From Lachnospiraceae bacterium (GTDB lineage Bacteria > Bacillota_A > Clostridia > Lachnospirales > Lachnospiraceae): DNA of 14,266 nucleotides. Shown here in pieces: positions 1-7,874 of the stretch. Within the stretch, counting starts at the first letter, position 1, and the number at the start of each line of letters is the position of its first letter. The translations under genes and the position numbers were made by a program. The notes beneath the pieces are model-generated. The model was not told the origin of the DNA, did not search any database, and worked only from the letters and a program-made list of their open reading frames with translations. The stretch covers positions 1-14,266 of the forward strand of contig JAGAES010000076.1 in the NCBI GenBank assembly GCA_017613055.1, in the 5' to 3' direction.

Positions 1-766
1 AATCCTTCGCGATGCCGTCCCGGTAATAGACCGGGCCGTCCGGAAGCTCGCAAAGCTTAAGCAGTTCTTCTTCGCGCCTTCTGCAGCTTTCGAAGAAGGC
101 GGTCAGATACTTATGTTCCCATGCCGCGTAAGGCGAATCTATCAGGTCGTCCGCGGTATGAATCTTAAGAAGCGTTTCCGCAGCATTTTGAATCCATTCG
201 TCAGGATACGGCGCGCTGTCGGAGAATTTGCGGATGTCATTAAGAATCCCGTAGATACTTTCCGATTCGCTTCCGGAACAATACCGGTCGAGCATCGAAA
301 GAAAGCCCGGGTCGCCGGAAGCGAGGAACTCCTCATACACTTCCTCTTCCGCCCTGCCCCACAGGATCTCGCCCTCGGCGGCGTCAAGCACGCGGAACGA
401 AGGATCGATGTCGAGCACATGGAAATACCGCTTCACGACGCTCTGGCAGAAGCTGTCAATCGTCGTAATCGGCGCAAAACCGACGCGTCTTGACTGTCTT
501 ATAAGCCTCTCGTTGTCGGGTTCCTTACCAAGCCGTTCGTCGATTGCCTTACGGATGCGGTCCCGCATCTGCGCCGCAGCGTCGTTCGTGAAAGTCACAA
601 TCAGAATCTCATCGATATCGACGGGTTCTTCGGGATTCAGAATCTTTTTCATGATGCGGTCGACAAGTACCGCGGTCTTACCGGAGCCGGCGGCCGCCGC
701 CACAAGGATATCGGCGGTTTTCGCATCAATCACGGCCTGCTGTTCCGGCGTCGGAGTATAAGCCAT
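1..766 (-). CDS. addA: AddA helicase-nuclease subunit, N-terminal part
   Basis: Partial gene: the ATG is at 766-764 and the frame stays open to the window edge, giving about 255 residues of a protein usually near 1200. It is the 3'-5' UvrD-like helicase and nuclease subunit of the AddAB complex, which resects double-strand breaks for RecA-dependent repair (family knowledge). Visible motifs: the Q-motif-like start MAYTPTPEQQAVID, Walker A AAAGSGKT at about residues 24-31, motif Ia region LIVTFTNDAAAQMRDRI, and TTIDSFCQSVVKRYF, all typical of AddA. The start is secure: a GGAGGA ribosome binding site lies at about 773-779, and the ATG shares one base with the addB stop (TAATG), so the two genes are translationally coupled in the order addB-addA. 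Nothing in the visible part looks broken. Confidence 0.95.
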   Translation of the reverse strand, partial: MAYTPTPEQQAVIDAKTADILVAAAAGSGKTAVLVDRIMKKILNPEEPVDIDEILIVTFTNDAAAQMRDRIRKAIDERLGKEPDNERLIRQSRRVGFAPITTIDSFCQSVVKRYFHVLDIDPSFRVLDAAEGEILWGRAEEEVYEEFLASGDPGFLSMLDRYCSGSESESIYGILNDIRKFSDSAPYPDEWIQNAAETLLKIHTADDLIDSPYAAWEHKYLTAFFESCRRREEELLKLCELPDGPVYYRDGIAKD

Positions 767-3700
767 TACGATTCCTCCTTCCCGCCGATTTTCTCAAAGA
801 ATTCGGTTTTTGTGAGTTTTTTGATGCTTCTTATCTTCTCGCCCGGGCGGCTTCCGAAGTCCTTGCAGAGGTCTTTGAAGTCACAGTTCGAGCAGCTTGT
901 CAGCTGGTTTCCCTTATCCATCGGACGGCGTTTGATGTTTCCGTTAAGGATTTCCTCCGCCTCCGTCTCCATCTTCTCTTCGGCGAATGCAAGAATCTTA
1001 CGGAATTCCTCATCCGTAAGCGTCCCCTCGTAAAGACCGTTCTTCTTCGAAAGCGGAACAATATCGGACGAATGGGAATCCTTAGCGAAGAATTCGTTAT
1101 CCAGATACGGAATCATCGTGCGGTCATCGAGAATCACTCCGCTCGGTTTAAGCGCCGCAAGCCGCTTCTCTTCGGTATCCTTCCCGTCCGGAACGAACGG
1201 GTCGTCGGTACGCGAATAAAACATCGCCGCGGGGATATTGTTCTTCTCATCCTCACGGATCAGTTCCTTCATGTAAACCGGAAGCTGCAGCAGAAGACCT
1301 TCATAAAGGTTTTCGTACGAAAACGAGGTTTTTCCGGACTTATAGTCGATAATCTTGATGTAATTCTTTCCGTCCTCTTTGCATACGTCGACGCGGTCAA
1401 TCTTTCCGCGAAGATCCATATGCTCCGAACAGAACGCGAATTCCTTTTCAAACTCTTCGGGCTCGAAACGGCCTGCCCGGAGCTGCTTTTGAATAATCCC
1501 GACCATATGCGAAAGAATGCCTTTTAAGCGGTAAGCCTGATACGCATACCGCTCGTTCGCCCGGTAGATTTCCGCTTTCTCCCCGGAAAGGATTCCGTCA
1601 ATCGTCTCCTCCATGATGCGGGCGGCGTCCTCATCGGAAAGCAGCCGGAATGTCTGACCGCTCTTCTTCACATTTTCCGAAAAATGCCACAGCGCGTCGT
1701 GGATTAACGTGCCGGAGTCGGCCTTCGAAGGTCCGTAGACAGGGCGCTCCTCAAGCCCGAGCCCGCGTTCAAGGAACACGCGGTAAGGGCACTCCGCATA
1801 CCGCTCAAGCATCGTTACGGAACCCTTTAAGACATTGCCGTACAGCGCCTTTGAAAGCGTTTCCGCGATGGCTTCGGGCGGGATTTCGCCGGAACGCGCA
1901 CGCTCGAAGAACGATTCGTCTTCGCTGAGGTACTTTCTGCCTTCGCCGTTTAAGAACCAGTCAACAAGCCCCTTCGCGTATTCGGACACTTCTCCTTCGC
2001 CGTTCAGGGCGTTCAGGAAGAGCCGTCTTCCGCGGTCGGCTGCAATCTCCGGGAACAGTCCGGCATCGTCCCTCTCACTCGTAATCCGAAGCTTCGGAAG
2101 CAGACCGAGTATCCGGTACAGAATGTAGGATGGCTTCCGCTCTGCTGCGCCGTTTCCGCACTTCGGATAAGTAAGCGTCAGTCCGAGGGAAGGCTTCGCG
2201 CAGGCAAGATAGATATAGAATTCTTCGGTCGAGAGGCCGTCCTTCGGCGTATCGCCGAGTTCGACCTGCATGCCGCTAAGGATATCTCTTTCTTTCTCCG
2301 AGAGGATTAGCGACGGTGCTCCGCCACCGGGGACGGTTCCTTCGTTGACGCCGAGGAAGAACAGATGCTTTACGGAATCGATACGGGAACGCTTCAAATC
2401 TCCGATTGTGACCGAATCCTCGACCGGCGGAATCATGCCTAAACGAAACTCGGTGAAACCTGCGTCAAGCACTTCGGTAAACTCCGCCGCCGAAAGCGGC
2501 ACGTTACCGAGCAGCTGATGGAACGAGTCAAGAACGTTGATAACCGCCTCGTAAACCGCGCCGAACTCCCTGCTCTTTCGAAGCGCGCCGCGGCAGTCGC
2601 TTTCCTCAGCCTGTTCCGACAGCTCCTGCATCCGCTCGTAGCAATGATGGCGGAGCATATAATCGTAAAGCACGCGGACATATTCTGCGCCGGTCTTCGC
2701 TTCCTTAAGGCCGTCCCGAAGCGGCGTAAGGTCCGAAACCAAAGCCTCGCGGATCCGGTTGATTTCATCAAGGTCGACCGCATGCTTCGAAGCATACCGG
2801 TAGCGGAAGGTGTTCTTATAGGCAGAATAACCGCGGATTCCCTTCGCCAGCAGATAGTTTTCAAACCGGCAGGCATCCGTATAATCGTAACCGGATATCA
2901 CATTTTTCATATAATGCGCAACCTTGTCTGAGCGGAAATCGGTGACGATAAGCGTTAGGGCGCTTCGGATCAGGTCGATCAGCGGGTCGTTCATCAGGTC
3001 CGGTTTATAGTCGATATAGCTCGGAATATCCGCCTCTGTGAGCATCTCCGAAAGCTCTTCCGCGTAGGTCGGGACATCGCCTGCGATGACGCCGATATCG
3101 CGGTAGCGTAAGCCCTCCGTCCGGACAAGCCGTTCGATTTCGGTGACCAGATAACGGACTTCTTCGTGAATGCTCTTCGCGGAACGGATTGTGACGCCGT
3201 TCGCGTCGCCCGTATAAACCCTGCCGTCGTTTCGAAGCAGATGATTTTTCACAAACGAAAGCGCGTCCGTATCCCCGGGGTTACTTAGAAGTACCGGCTG
3301 CTCCACCGGAATGCCTTCCGAATCGGCAATCTTACCGAGTCCCGCAATCGTTTTCGCGGTAATATGAAACATTGACTCAGCCCGGATTGTCTTTCCATAA
3401 AGCGCCGCGTCCATCGTGAGCGCAACCGTCATCTGCGAGCTGACGCGAAGCAGGCTTGTAAGCAGCAGAAACTGCGACGGCGTAAAGCCGGTGAAGCCGT
3501 TTAAGAAGATATAGGAATCCCTAAGCTTCGCGGAACGCTCCGCAAGCGGGCACATTGCCGTATATATATCCTCCTCAGTCAGGAACCGGTCGCCGAGATC
3601 CTGCCGGAATTCCCGAAGAATAATCGAAAGGTCCGACAGTTTTTCTTTCAAAACCCCGTCGTCCGCGGCTTCCGACAGTTCCCTAAGCTTATCCGCGTCA

Positions 3701-4101
3701 ACGAGATAACGCTGAAACTCGGAAATCATCGATTTCATCTCGGAGACAAATCCGGGTTTTCTGTGCTTCCCGGAATAAAGAACGGTCCTGCCGTCGGTCT
3801 CGTAAAGCACCTTCTTTAAGACCATGCTCTTTCCGATATCGTCAAGGATCGTCGGGAAGCAGTCGCCGAGTTCTTCGATCAGACGAAACTTCAAACGGCT
3901 GAAACTTAAGATATCGATATTCATCACGCAGCCGTTCCGGTGGCGCTTTACGAGGTCCTTCTGTGCCTGAAGCGTTGCCTGATCCGGGACAAAATAATAA
4001 ACGGAAGCGTCCGGTTGCTCTTCGCAAAGACGGAGCATCTCCCGATACATCCATTCCGTCTTGCCGCTTCCTTCACTTCCGATTACGTAGCGCAGTGACA
4101 T
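766..4101 (-). CDS. addB: AddB helicase-nuclease subunit (ATP-dependent nuclease subunit B)
   Basis: Full-length gene of 1111 residues, close to the usual AddB length of about 1150. It is the partner of AddA; in the family it recognises Chi and carries one of the two nuclease domains. Visible features: Walker A GSEGSGKTEWMY at residues 8-19; a RecB-like PD-(D/E)XK nuclease near residues 900-925, with GKIDRVDV followed by IKIIDYKSGK (catalytic D and K); and the four cysteines of the Fe-S staple, one at about residue 771 in AECPYRVFLERG and three near 1067-1076 in CSNCDFKDLC. All key residues are present, so I expect it to be active. The ATG at 4101-4099 follows an AAAGGA site. The gene starts only about 30 nt after the terminator of the 6S-like RNA, and I see no separate promoter in that gap. 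Confidence 0.96.
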   Translation of the reverse strand: MSLRYVIGSEGSGKTEWMYREMLRLCEEQPDASVYYFVPDQATLQAQKDLVKRHRNGCVMNIDILSFSRLKFRLIEELGDCFPTILDDIGKSMVLKKVLYETDGRTVLYSGKHRKPGFVSEMKSMISEFQRYLVDADKLRELSEAADDGVLKEKLSDLSIILREFRQDLGDRFLTEEDIYTAMCPLAERSAKLRDSYIFLNGFTGFTPSQFLLLTSLLRVSSQMTVALTMDAALYGKTIRAESMFHITAKTIAGLGKIADSEGIPVEQPVLLSNPGDTDALSFVKNHLLRNDGRVYTGDANGVTIRSAKSIHEEVRYLVTEIERLVRTEGLRYRDIGVIAGDVPTYAEELSEMLTEADIPSYIDYKPDLMNDPLIDLIRSALTLIVTDFRSDKVAHYMKNVISGYDYTDACRFENYLLAKGIRGYSAYKNTFRYRYASKHAVDLDEINRIREALVSDLTPLRDGLKEAKTGAEYVRVLYDYMLRHHCYERMQELSEQAEESDCRGALRKSREFGAVYEAVINVLDSFHQLLGNVPLSAAEFTEVLDAGFTEFRLGMIPPVEDSVTIGDLKRSRIDSVKHLFFLGVNEGTVPGGGAPSLILSEKERDILSGMQVELGDTPKDGLSTEEFYIYLACAKPSLGLTLTYPKCGNGAAERKPSYILYRILGLLPKLRITSERDDAGLFPEIAADRGRRLFLNALNGEGEVSEYAKGLVDWFLNGEGRKYLSEDESFFERARSGEIPPEAIAETLSKALYGNVLKGSVTMLERYAECPYRVFLERGLGLEERPVYGPSKADSGTLIHDALWHFSENVKKSGQTFRLLSDEDAARIMEETIDGILSGEKAEIYRANERYAYQAYRLKGILSHMVGIIQKQLRAGRFEPEEFEKEFAFCSEHMDLRGKIDRVDVCKEDGKNYIKIIDYKSGKTSFSYENLYEGLLLQLPVYMKELIREDEKNNIPAAMFYSRTDDPFVPDGKDTEEKRLAALKPSGVILDDRTMIPYLDNEFFAKDSHSSDIVPLSKKNGLYEGTLTDEEFRKILAFAEEKMETEAEEILNGNIKRRPMDKGNQLTSCSNCDFKDLCKDFGSRPGEKIRSIKKLTKTEFFEKIGGKEES

Positions 4102-4129
4102 CTTCTATCCTTTCCGAAACCGTATAAAC

Positions 4130-4156
4130 AAAGAAGGCCTCGCAGTCAGCGAGGCC
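4130..4156 (-). terminator. Terminator of the 6S-like RNA
   Basis: On the minus strand GGCCTCGC and GCGAGGCC form a perfect 8-bp stem around a 5-nt loop (4156 down to 4136), followed by TTCTTT. The U tract is interrupted and short, so some readthrough into addB is plausible. Confidence 0.75.
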
Positions 4157-4164
4157 CGTTTCTT

Positions 4165-4350
4165 TCAATTGATTCCCGGAATGCCGTTTCCTGCTTCTTG
4201 ACTCCTAGCTAAGGCTAGGTGGGTGACCGCAAGTAAGCTTCTGCCGTCCACTCGAAGGAGGCTTGACATCCACTTACCGATATAGGAATCCCTTTTTAAA
4301 GTTGTAGGTTCAAAAACACAGGAGTTGTCGCACACCCCAGGAATTATCCT
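4165..4350 (-). ncRNA. ssrS: 6S RNA (SsrS)-like regulatory RNA
   Basis: No convincing protein lies here. The minus strand has a strong promoter whose predicted start is about 4350, and the transcript folds as 6S RNA does. A closing stem pairs 4337-4344 with 4172-4179 (8 bp, one G-U). A second helix pairs TCCTG with CAGGA and TTTTTGA with TCAAGAA. A large central bubble follows, with an unpaired 5' strand and a perfect small hairpin on the 3' strand (CCTAGC-CTTA-GCTAGG). The terminal arm is closed by GTAAGT/GCTTAC, then GTC/GAC and CTC-CTTC-GAG. The length, about 185 nt, also fits. In known bacteria 6S RNA binds housekeeping RNA polymerase by mimicking an open promoter. I folded this by eye without a covariance model; another structured RNA class is possible. 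The exact 3' end is uncertain. Confidence 0.72.
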
Positions 4351-4356
4351 GCCTGT

Positions 4357-4385
4357 ATTATACCCGATTTTACGGCCGGATTCAA
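4357..4385 (-). promoter_or_regulatory. Sigma-A promoter of the 6S-like RNA
   Basis: On the minus strand TTGAAT (4385-4380), a 17-nt spacer and a perfect TATAAT (4362-4357). The predicted start is an A at about 4350, right at the base of the closing stem of the RNA. Confidence 0.88.
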
Positions 4386-4392
4386 CCGGACA

Positions 4393-4421
4393 TTGCAAAT
4401 TCTTTCGGAAAATGCTACGAT
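4393..4421 (+). promoter_or_regulatory. Promoter of the PHP phosphoesterase gene
   Basis: TTGCAA (4393-4398), a 17-nt spacer and TACGAT (4416-4421) preceded by TGC, an extended -10. The start would be near 4428, leaving a leader of about 25 nt. It stands back to back with the promoter of the 6S-like RNA; only 7 nt separate the two -35 boxes. Confidence 0.65.
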
Positions 4422-4452
4422 AACCGTGACATTTTTCGGAAAGAGGAAAGAA

Positions 4453-5328
4453 ATGACGGATTCTACTGACAACCGGGATTTTCTTACCGGATGCGTCGAT
4501 CTGCACACGCATTCGACGGCGTCCGACGGCTCGGACAGCCCGCGGGAACTGATGCGGAAGGCTGCTGCCATCGGGCTTTCGGTCATTGCGCTTACCGACC
4601 ACGACACGTTCGCGGGTATTCCGGACGCTTTGGACGAAGTAACCCGGATTCAGAAAGAAGGCGGGACGCTTAAACTGATCCCCGGGTGCGAGTTTTCGGT
4701 ATCCTATCAAAACAGGGACGTTCATCTGCTCGGCTTGTATCCGGATATTCATTATAAACCGCTTCTTGAGCTGACTGCCGAGGCGGCGAAGTCCAGGGAC
4801 GCAAGAAACAAGGCGATGCTCGCGCGTTTTCAGGGCGACGGGTATGCGATTTCGATGGAGGACCTGACTGCGGGGAATGATACCGAGATTACGAGGGCGC
4901 ATTTTGCGCGGGTGCTTGTAGAGAAGGGCTACGCTAAGGATTATCCCGAGGCGTTTGCGAGATTCTTAAAGTCGGACTGTTACTATTACGTAAAACGAAA
5001 ATACCTCGACCCCGAACGGGTCATACGGGTTTTACATGAAGCGGGCGGACTTACGGTGCTTGCGCATCCATTACAGTACCGGTTCGCGCCCGAGAAGCTT
5101 CGCCTGATGATTGAACAGTTTAAGGAATATGGGGTTGACGCGATGGAAACCCGCTATTCGGCTTATTCTTCCGAGGAAGAGGCTCTGCTTCGTTCGCTCG
5201 CGCTTCGGTATGAACTTAAGCGGAGCGGCGGTTCCGATTATCACGGAAACGCAAAGCCCGGGTTAAACCTCGGAACAGGCTACGGGAACGGCTGGAAGGT
5301 CCGTTTCGAGGATGTATCCGTTTTGTAA
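4453..5328 (+). CDS. PHP-domain phosphoesterase, YciV/TrpH-like (nucleoside 3',5'-bisphosphate phosphatase family)
   Basis: A 291-residue single-domain PHP metal-dependent phosphoesterase, similar in length to the YciV/TrpH family, whose studied members hydrolyse 3',5'-bisphosphonucleotides and trim 5' ends of short RNAs (family knowledge). Metal-binding motifs are all visible in order: VDLHTHSTASDGSDSP near the N-terminus, ALTDHDTFAG, GCEFS, HLLGLYPD, VLAHPLQY and GSDYHG near the C-terminus. I chose the ATG at 4453 because AGAGGAAAG lies just before it; an upstream in-frame ATG at 4393 would fall inside the promoter. It is the only plus-strand protein gene here and runs convergent to yajC. 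The exact substrate cannot be read from the sequence. Confidence 0.9.
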   Translation: MTDSTDNRDFLTGCVDLHTHSTASDGSDSPRELMRKAAAIGLSVIALTDHDTFAGIPDALDEVTRIQKEGGTLKLIPGCEFSVSYQNRDVHLLGLYPDIHYKPLLELTAEAAKSRDARNKAMLARFQGDGYAISMEDLTAGNDTEITRAHFARVLVEKGYAKDYPEAFARFLKSDCYYYVKRKYLDPERVIRVLHEAGGLTVLAHPLQYRFAPEKLRLMIEQFKEYGVDAMETRYSAYSSEEEALLRSLALRYELKRSGGSDYHGNAKPGLNLGTGYGNGWKVRFEDVSVL

Positions 5329-5344
5329 TCACATTTTTCGTAAT

Positions 5345-5374
5345 AAAGGGCGCCCTTTCGGACGCCCTTTCTTT
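5345..5374. terminator. Bidirectional terminator between PHP gene and yajC
   Basis: AAAGGGCG (5345-5352) pairs with CGCCCTTT (5363-5370) around a 10-nt loop and is followed by CTTTCT on the plus strand. On the minus strand the same stem ends in CGCCCTTTATTA. It lies between two convergent stop codons and can serve both genes. The first half, AAAGGGCGCCCTTT, is also a perfect palindrome by itself. Confidence 0.8.
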
Positions 5375-5375
5375 C

Positions 5376-5708
5376 TCAGTTTGCTTTTTCTACTTCCACG
5401 ATTGCCGATTTCTTCATCGGAATCCGGCAGTTCTTGTTGTTCCCAAACTCCACGACAACGATGTTCTGCTCTTCAATCATGTCGATTACGACGCCGTAGA
5501 AACCTGCGGTCGTAACGACGCTGTCGCCGATTGCAACGGTGTCGAGAAGGGCCTTGCGGCGCGTCTCCTCTTTCTTCTGCGGACGGATTGCCATGAAATA
5601 AAACAGTGCAATCAGCAAAGCAAAGAATCCGATATAGATGACCGTGCCGAGCCAGCCGCCGCCGTTATTCTCCTGCGCGGCCTCCTCCAAAAACAATACA
5701 AAAGACAT
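5376..5708 (-). CDS. yajC: Preprotein translocase subunit YajC
   Basis: 110 residues, the normal YajC size. One transmembrane helix at about residues 20-42 (WLGTVIYIGFFALLIALFYF) runs into the family signature MAIRPQKKEE, followed by a cytoplasmic domain with VAIGDSVVTTAGFYGVV. YajC is an accessory subunit of the Sec translocon associated with SecDF. The ATG follows AAAGGAG at a good distance and starts 21 nt after the tgt stop; tgt followed by yajC is a classic gene order. secD/secF are not next to it: the operon ends here at the shared terminator. The N-terminal MSFVLFLEEAAQENNGGG is a short external tail. Confidence 0.95.
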   Translation of the reverse strand: MSFVLFLEEAAQENNGGGWLGTVIYIGFFALLIALFYFMAIRPQKKEETRRKALLDTVAIGDSVVTTAGFYGVVIDMIEEQNIVVVEFGNNKNCRIPMKKSAIVEVEKAN

Positions 5709-5729
5709 TGTATAAACTCCTTTCGACGG

Positions 5730-6863
5730 CTACTCTTCCCCGGCCGCAAAGCCATCAAGCCGCATCTTCTTGTATTCCTGAAAGCGTCCTTCGCGGATGG
5801 CTTCCCGAATTTCTTCCATCATTCTATTATAAAACCGCAGATTATGCAAGACCATTAAGCGAAGTCCGAGCATTTCCCCCGCCGTAAGCAGGTGGCGGAT
5901 ATAGGCGCGTGAATGGTTCCGGCATGCCGGGCAGTCGCAGCCCTCTTCAATCGGCCGGTCGTCGGTTTTATACTTTTCGTTCTTTAAGTTAATCTTTCCG
6001 TGGTTCGTGTAGGCATGCCCGTGACGTCCGTTCCGCGACGGATAGACGCAGTCGAAGAAATCGACGCCACGCTCGACGCCCTCTAAGATGTTGGCAGGCG
6101 TTCCGACGCCCATCAGATACACGGGTTTTTCTTTCGGCAGGTACGGAACCGTGCTCTCGAGAATCCGGTACATTTCCTCGTGCGTTTCGCCGACCGCAAG
6201 TCCCCCGATTGCATAGCCGTCAAGGTCAAGCTCGCGGATCCGCTTCGCGTGTTCAATCCGGATATCGTCACATACGCCGCCCTGGTTGATGCCGAACAGC
6301 ATCTGCTTTTGGTTAATCGTCTCCGGCAGGGAATTGAGCCGTTTCATCTCTTCCTTACAGCGGACGAGCCAGCGCGTGGTACGCTCCACGGACTGCTCGA
6401 TATACGAACGCTCGGCCGTGCTCGGCGGACATTCGTCAAATGCCATCGCAATCGTCGAAGCCAGATGCGACTGAATCTGCATGCTCTGCTCCGGCCCCAT
6501 GAAGATCAGCCGCCCGTCCACATGCGAGTGGAACGTTACGCCCTCTTCCTTGATCTTTCGAAGCTTCGCAAGAGAGAATACCTGAAACCCGCCGGAATCC
6601 GTTAACGTCGGGCCGTTCCAGCCCATGAACGGGTTGAGCCCTCCCATTTTCGCTACGATCCCGTCGCCCGGGCGGACATGCAGATGGTAGGTGTTACATA
6701 GTTCGATCTGCGTGCCGATGCCTTGAAGGTCAACGGACGAAACCGCGCCCTTAATGGCGGCAACCGTTCCGACATTCATAAAAAGCGGAGTTTGTACGGT
6801 CCCGTGAACCGTGACAAACTCTGCACTTTTCGCCATTCCGTCAGTTGCTAGAATCTTATACAT
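5730..6863 (-). CDS. tgt: tRNA-guanine transglycosylase (queuine tRNA-ribosyltransferase)
   Basis: 377 residues, full length for bacterial Tgt. It exchanges G34 of GUN-anticodon tRNAs (Asp, Asn, His, Tyr) for preQ1 on the way to queuosine. Visible motifs: TLTDSGGFQVFSL with the conserved Asp, FGINQGGVCDDIR, GYAIGGLAVGE, the nucleophile Asp in DFFDCVYPSRNGRHGHA, and the zinc site CDCPACRNHSRAYIRHL (three Cys and a His). No key residue is missing. The ATG directly abuts the TGA of the DHH gene (TGAATG), so translation is coupled. The gene ends in TAG, showing that amber works as a normal stop in this genome. Other queuosine genes are not in the window. Confidence 0.96.
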   Translation of the reverse strand: MYKILATDGMAKSAEFVTVHGTVQTPLFMNVGTVAAIKGAVSSVDLQGIGTQIELCNTYHLHVRPGDGIVAKMGGLNPFMGWNGPTLTDSGGFQVFSLAKLRKIKEEGVTFHSHVDGRLIFMGPEQSMQIQSHLASTIAMAFDECPPSTAERSYIEQSVERTTRWLVRCKEEMKRLNSLPETINQKQMLFGINQGGVCDDIRIEHAKRIRELDLDGYAIGGLAVGETHEEMYRILESTVPYLPKEKPVYLMGVGTPANILEGVERGVDFFDCVYPSRNGRHGHAYTNHGKINLKNEKYKTDDRPIEEGCDCPACRNHSRAYIRHLLTAGEMLGLRLMVLHNLRFYNRMMEEIREAIREGRFQEYKKMRLDGFAAGEE

Positions 6864-7874
6864 TCAATTACCCTTCATCATATCGTGATAGACACGCATC
6901 ACGCGCTCACGGATAATTCCTTCCGTCTGGTGTTCATCGCCCAAGAGATACATCCGCTCCGGGAATACAATGCCGCCGGCCATCGACATATGGCCGCCGC
7001 CGTTTCCGATTTCCTTAAGCGAAAGGTTCAAGAGCTTGCCCGCGTTCAGGTGCGGAAGCTCGGAACGGACCGAGAATTTAAGTCCGCCGTTCCGTTTCGC
7101 GTAAACAACCGCGACGCTCACCGAGGAAAGAGACAGAATAAACTCCGAAACCGAAGCAATCAGCCCGTCCGGACATTCAAACGGAATAAAGGAGAACCCG
7201 ACTTCTTCGAAGATTGCAATATTCTCAATCGCCGCACCGTACGCCCGAAGATCCGAAAGCTCCAACACGCTGTTCTCAAGGTGATAGATAATCCCGTTGT
7301 CCGCAAGCGTGTTAAGGAAGTCAAATGCCACAATGTCTTCGTGCGTCACGCCGGCGCTGAAGTTTCGCGTATCCATCTTGATGCCGTACAGAAGGACGGT
7401 CGCGAGTTCCTTCGTAACCGGCATTCCTTCTTCCATAATCCATCGCGTGATAATCGTCGCGCACGCACCGGTGATGCAATGCTTCAAAAACGGATACTCA
7501 TATTCGGTCACGAAAGGATGGTGGTCAATACAGGCCACCTCCGTTCCGGTCAGATCCGTAAAGTTCGAATTGTCCTTCTGCCCGTCGATAGTGATCACGT
7601 AATCTTCTTCCGTAAGATCCGTAAACTCCTCTGCATTGCGGATGTTCAGTTCGAACACGTCAAGAATCATCTTCGTGTTAATCTTCTCGATCCGTCCGAA
7701 ATATGCAATCTCCGACGGAATTCCGGAAAAAGCAAGAAGCTCTTTTAAGCCGCAAGCGGATGCAATCGCATCCGGATCCGGAAAATCATGCGTCTGAATG
7801 ATTACACGATGTCCGCGAAGCAGGCGGACCAGTTCCTGATAGCTGTCACTCTTCATATTACGCAAGGTATTCAA
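6864..7874 (-). CDS. DHH-family phosphoesterase (NrnA-like oligoribonuclease / pAp phosphatase type)
   Basis: 336 residues counted from TTG at 7874. DHH phosphoesterase motifs are visible: THDFPDPDAIASA (residues 28-40), TIDGQKD, CIDHHPF, the fourth-motif Asp in MDTRNFSAGVTHEDI, and near the C-terminus GNGGGHMSMAGG, the GGGH substrate motif of the DHHA1 domain. NrnA-type members degrade nano-RNAs or pAp; others cleave cyclic dinucleotides, so the substrate stays open. No transmembrane part is seen, unlike GdpP. The start is ambiguous: TTG at 7874 overlaps the upstream stop as TTGA; TTG at 7865 has AAAGGA nine bases upstream; ATG at 7856 is poorly spaced from any site. It is the third gene of the operon, coupled to tgt. 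Confidence 0.87.
   Translation of the reverse strand: MNTLRNMKSDSYQELVRLLRGHRVIIQTHDFPDPDAIASACGLKELLAFSGIPSEIAYFGRIEKINTKMILDVFELNIRNAEEFTDLTEEDYVITIDGQKDNSNFTDLTGTEVACIDHHPFVTEYEYPFLKHCITGACATIITRWIMEEGMPVTKELATVLLYGIKMDTRNFSAGVTHEDIVAFDFLNTLADNGIIYHLENSVLELSDLRAYGAAIENIAIFEEVGFSFIPFECPDGLIASVSEFILSLSSVSVAVVYAKRNGGLKFSVRSELPHLNAGKLLNLSLKEIGNGGGHMSMAGGIVFPERMYLLGDEHQTEGIIRERVMRVYHDMMKGN

Noticed and set aside
1072..1527. Plus-strand frames inside addB (for example 1072-1527 and 2518-2931)
   Set aside because: They are shadows of addB with no ribosome sites or known domains.
4165..4902. A 245-codon minus-strand frame over the 6S-like RNA and the PHP gene
   Set aside because: It covers the RNA, both divergent promoters and the antisense of the conserved PHP motifs; its composition is Arg-rich and it has no ribosome site.
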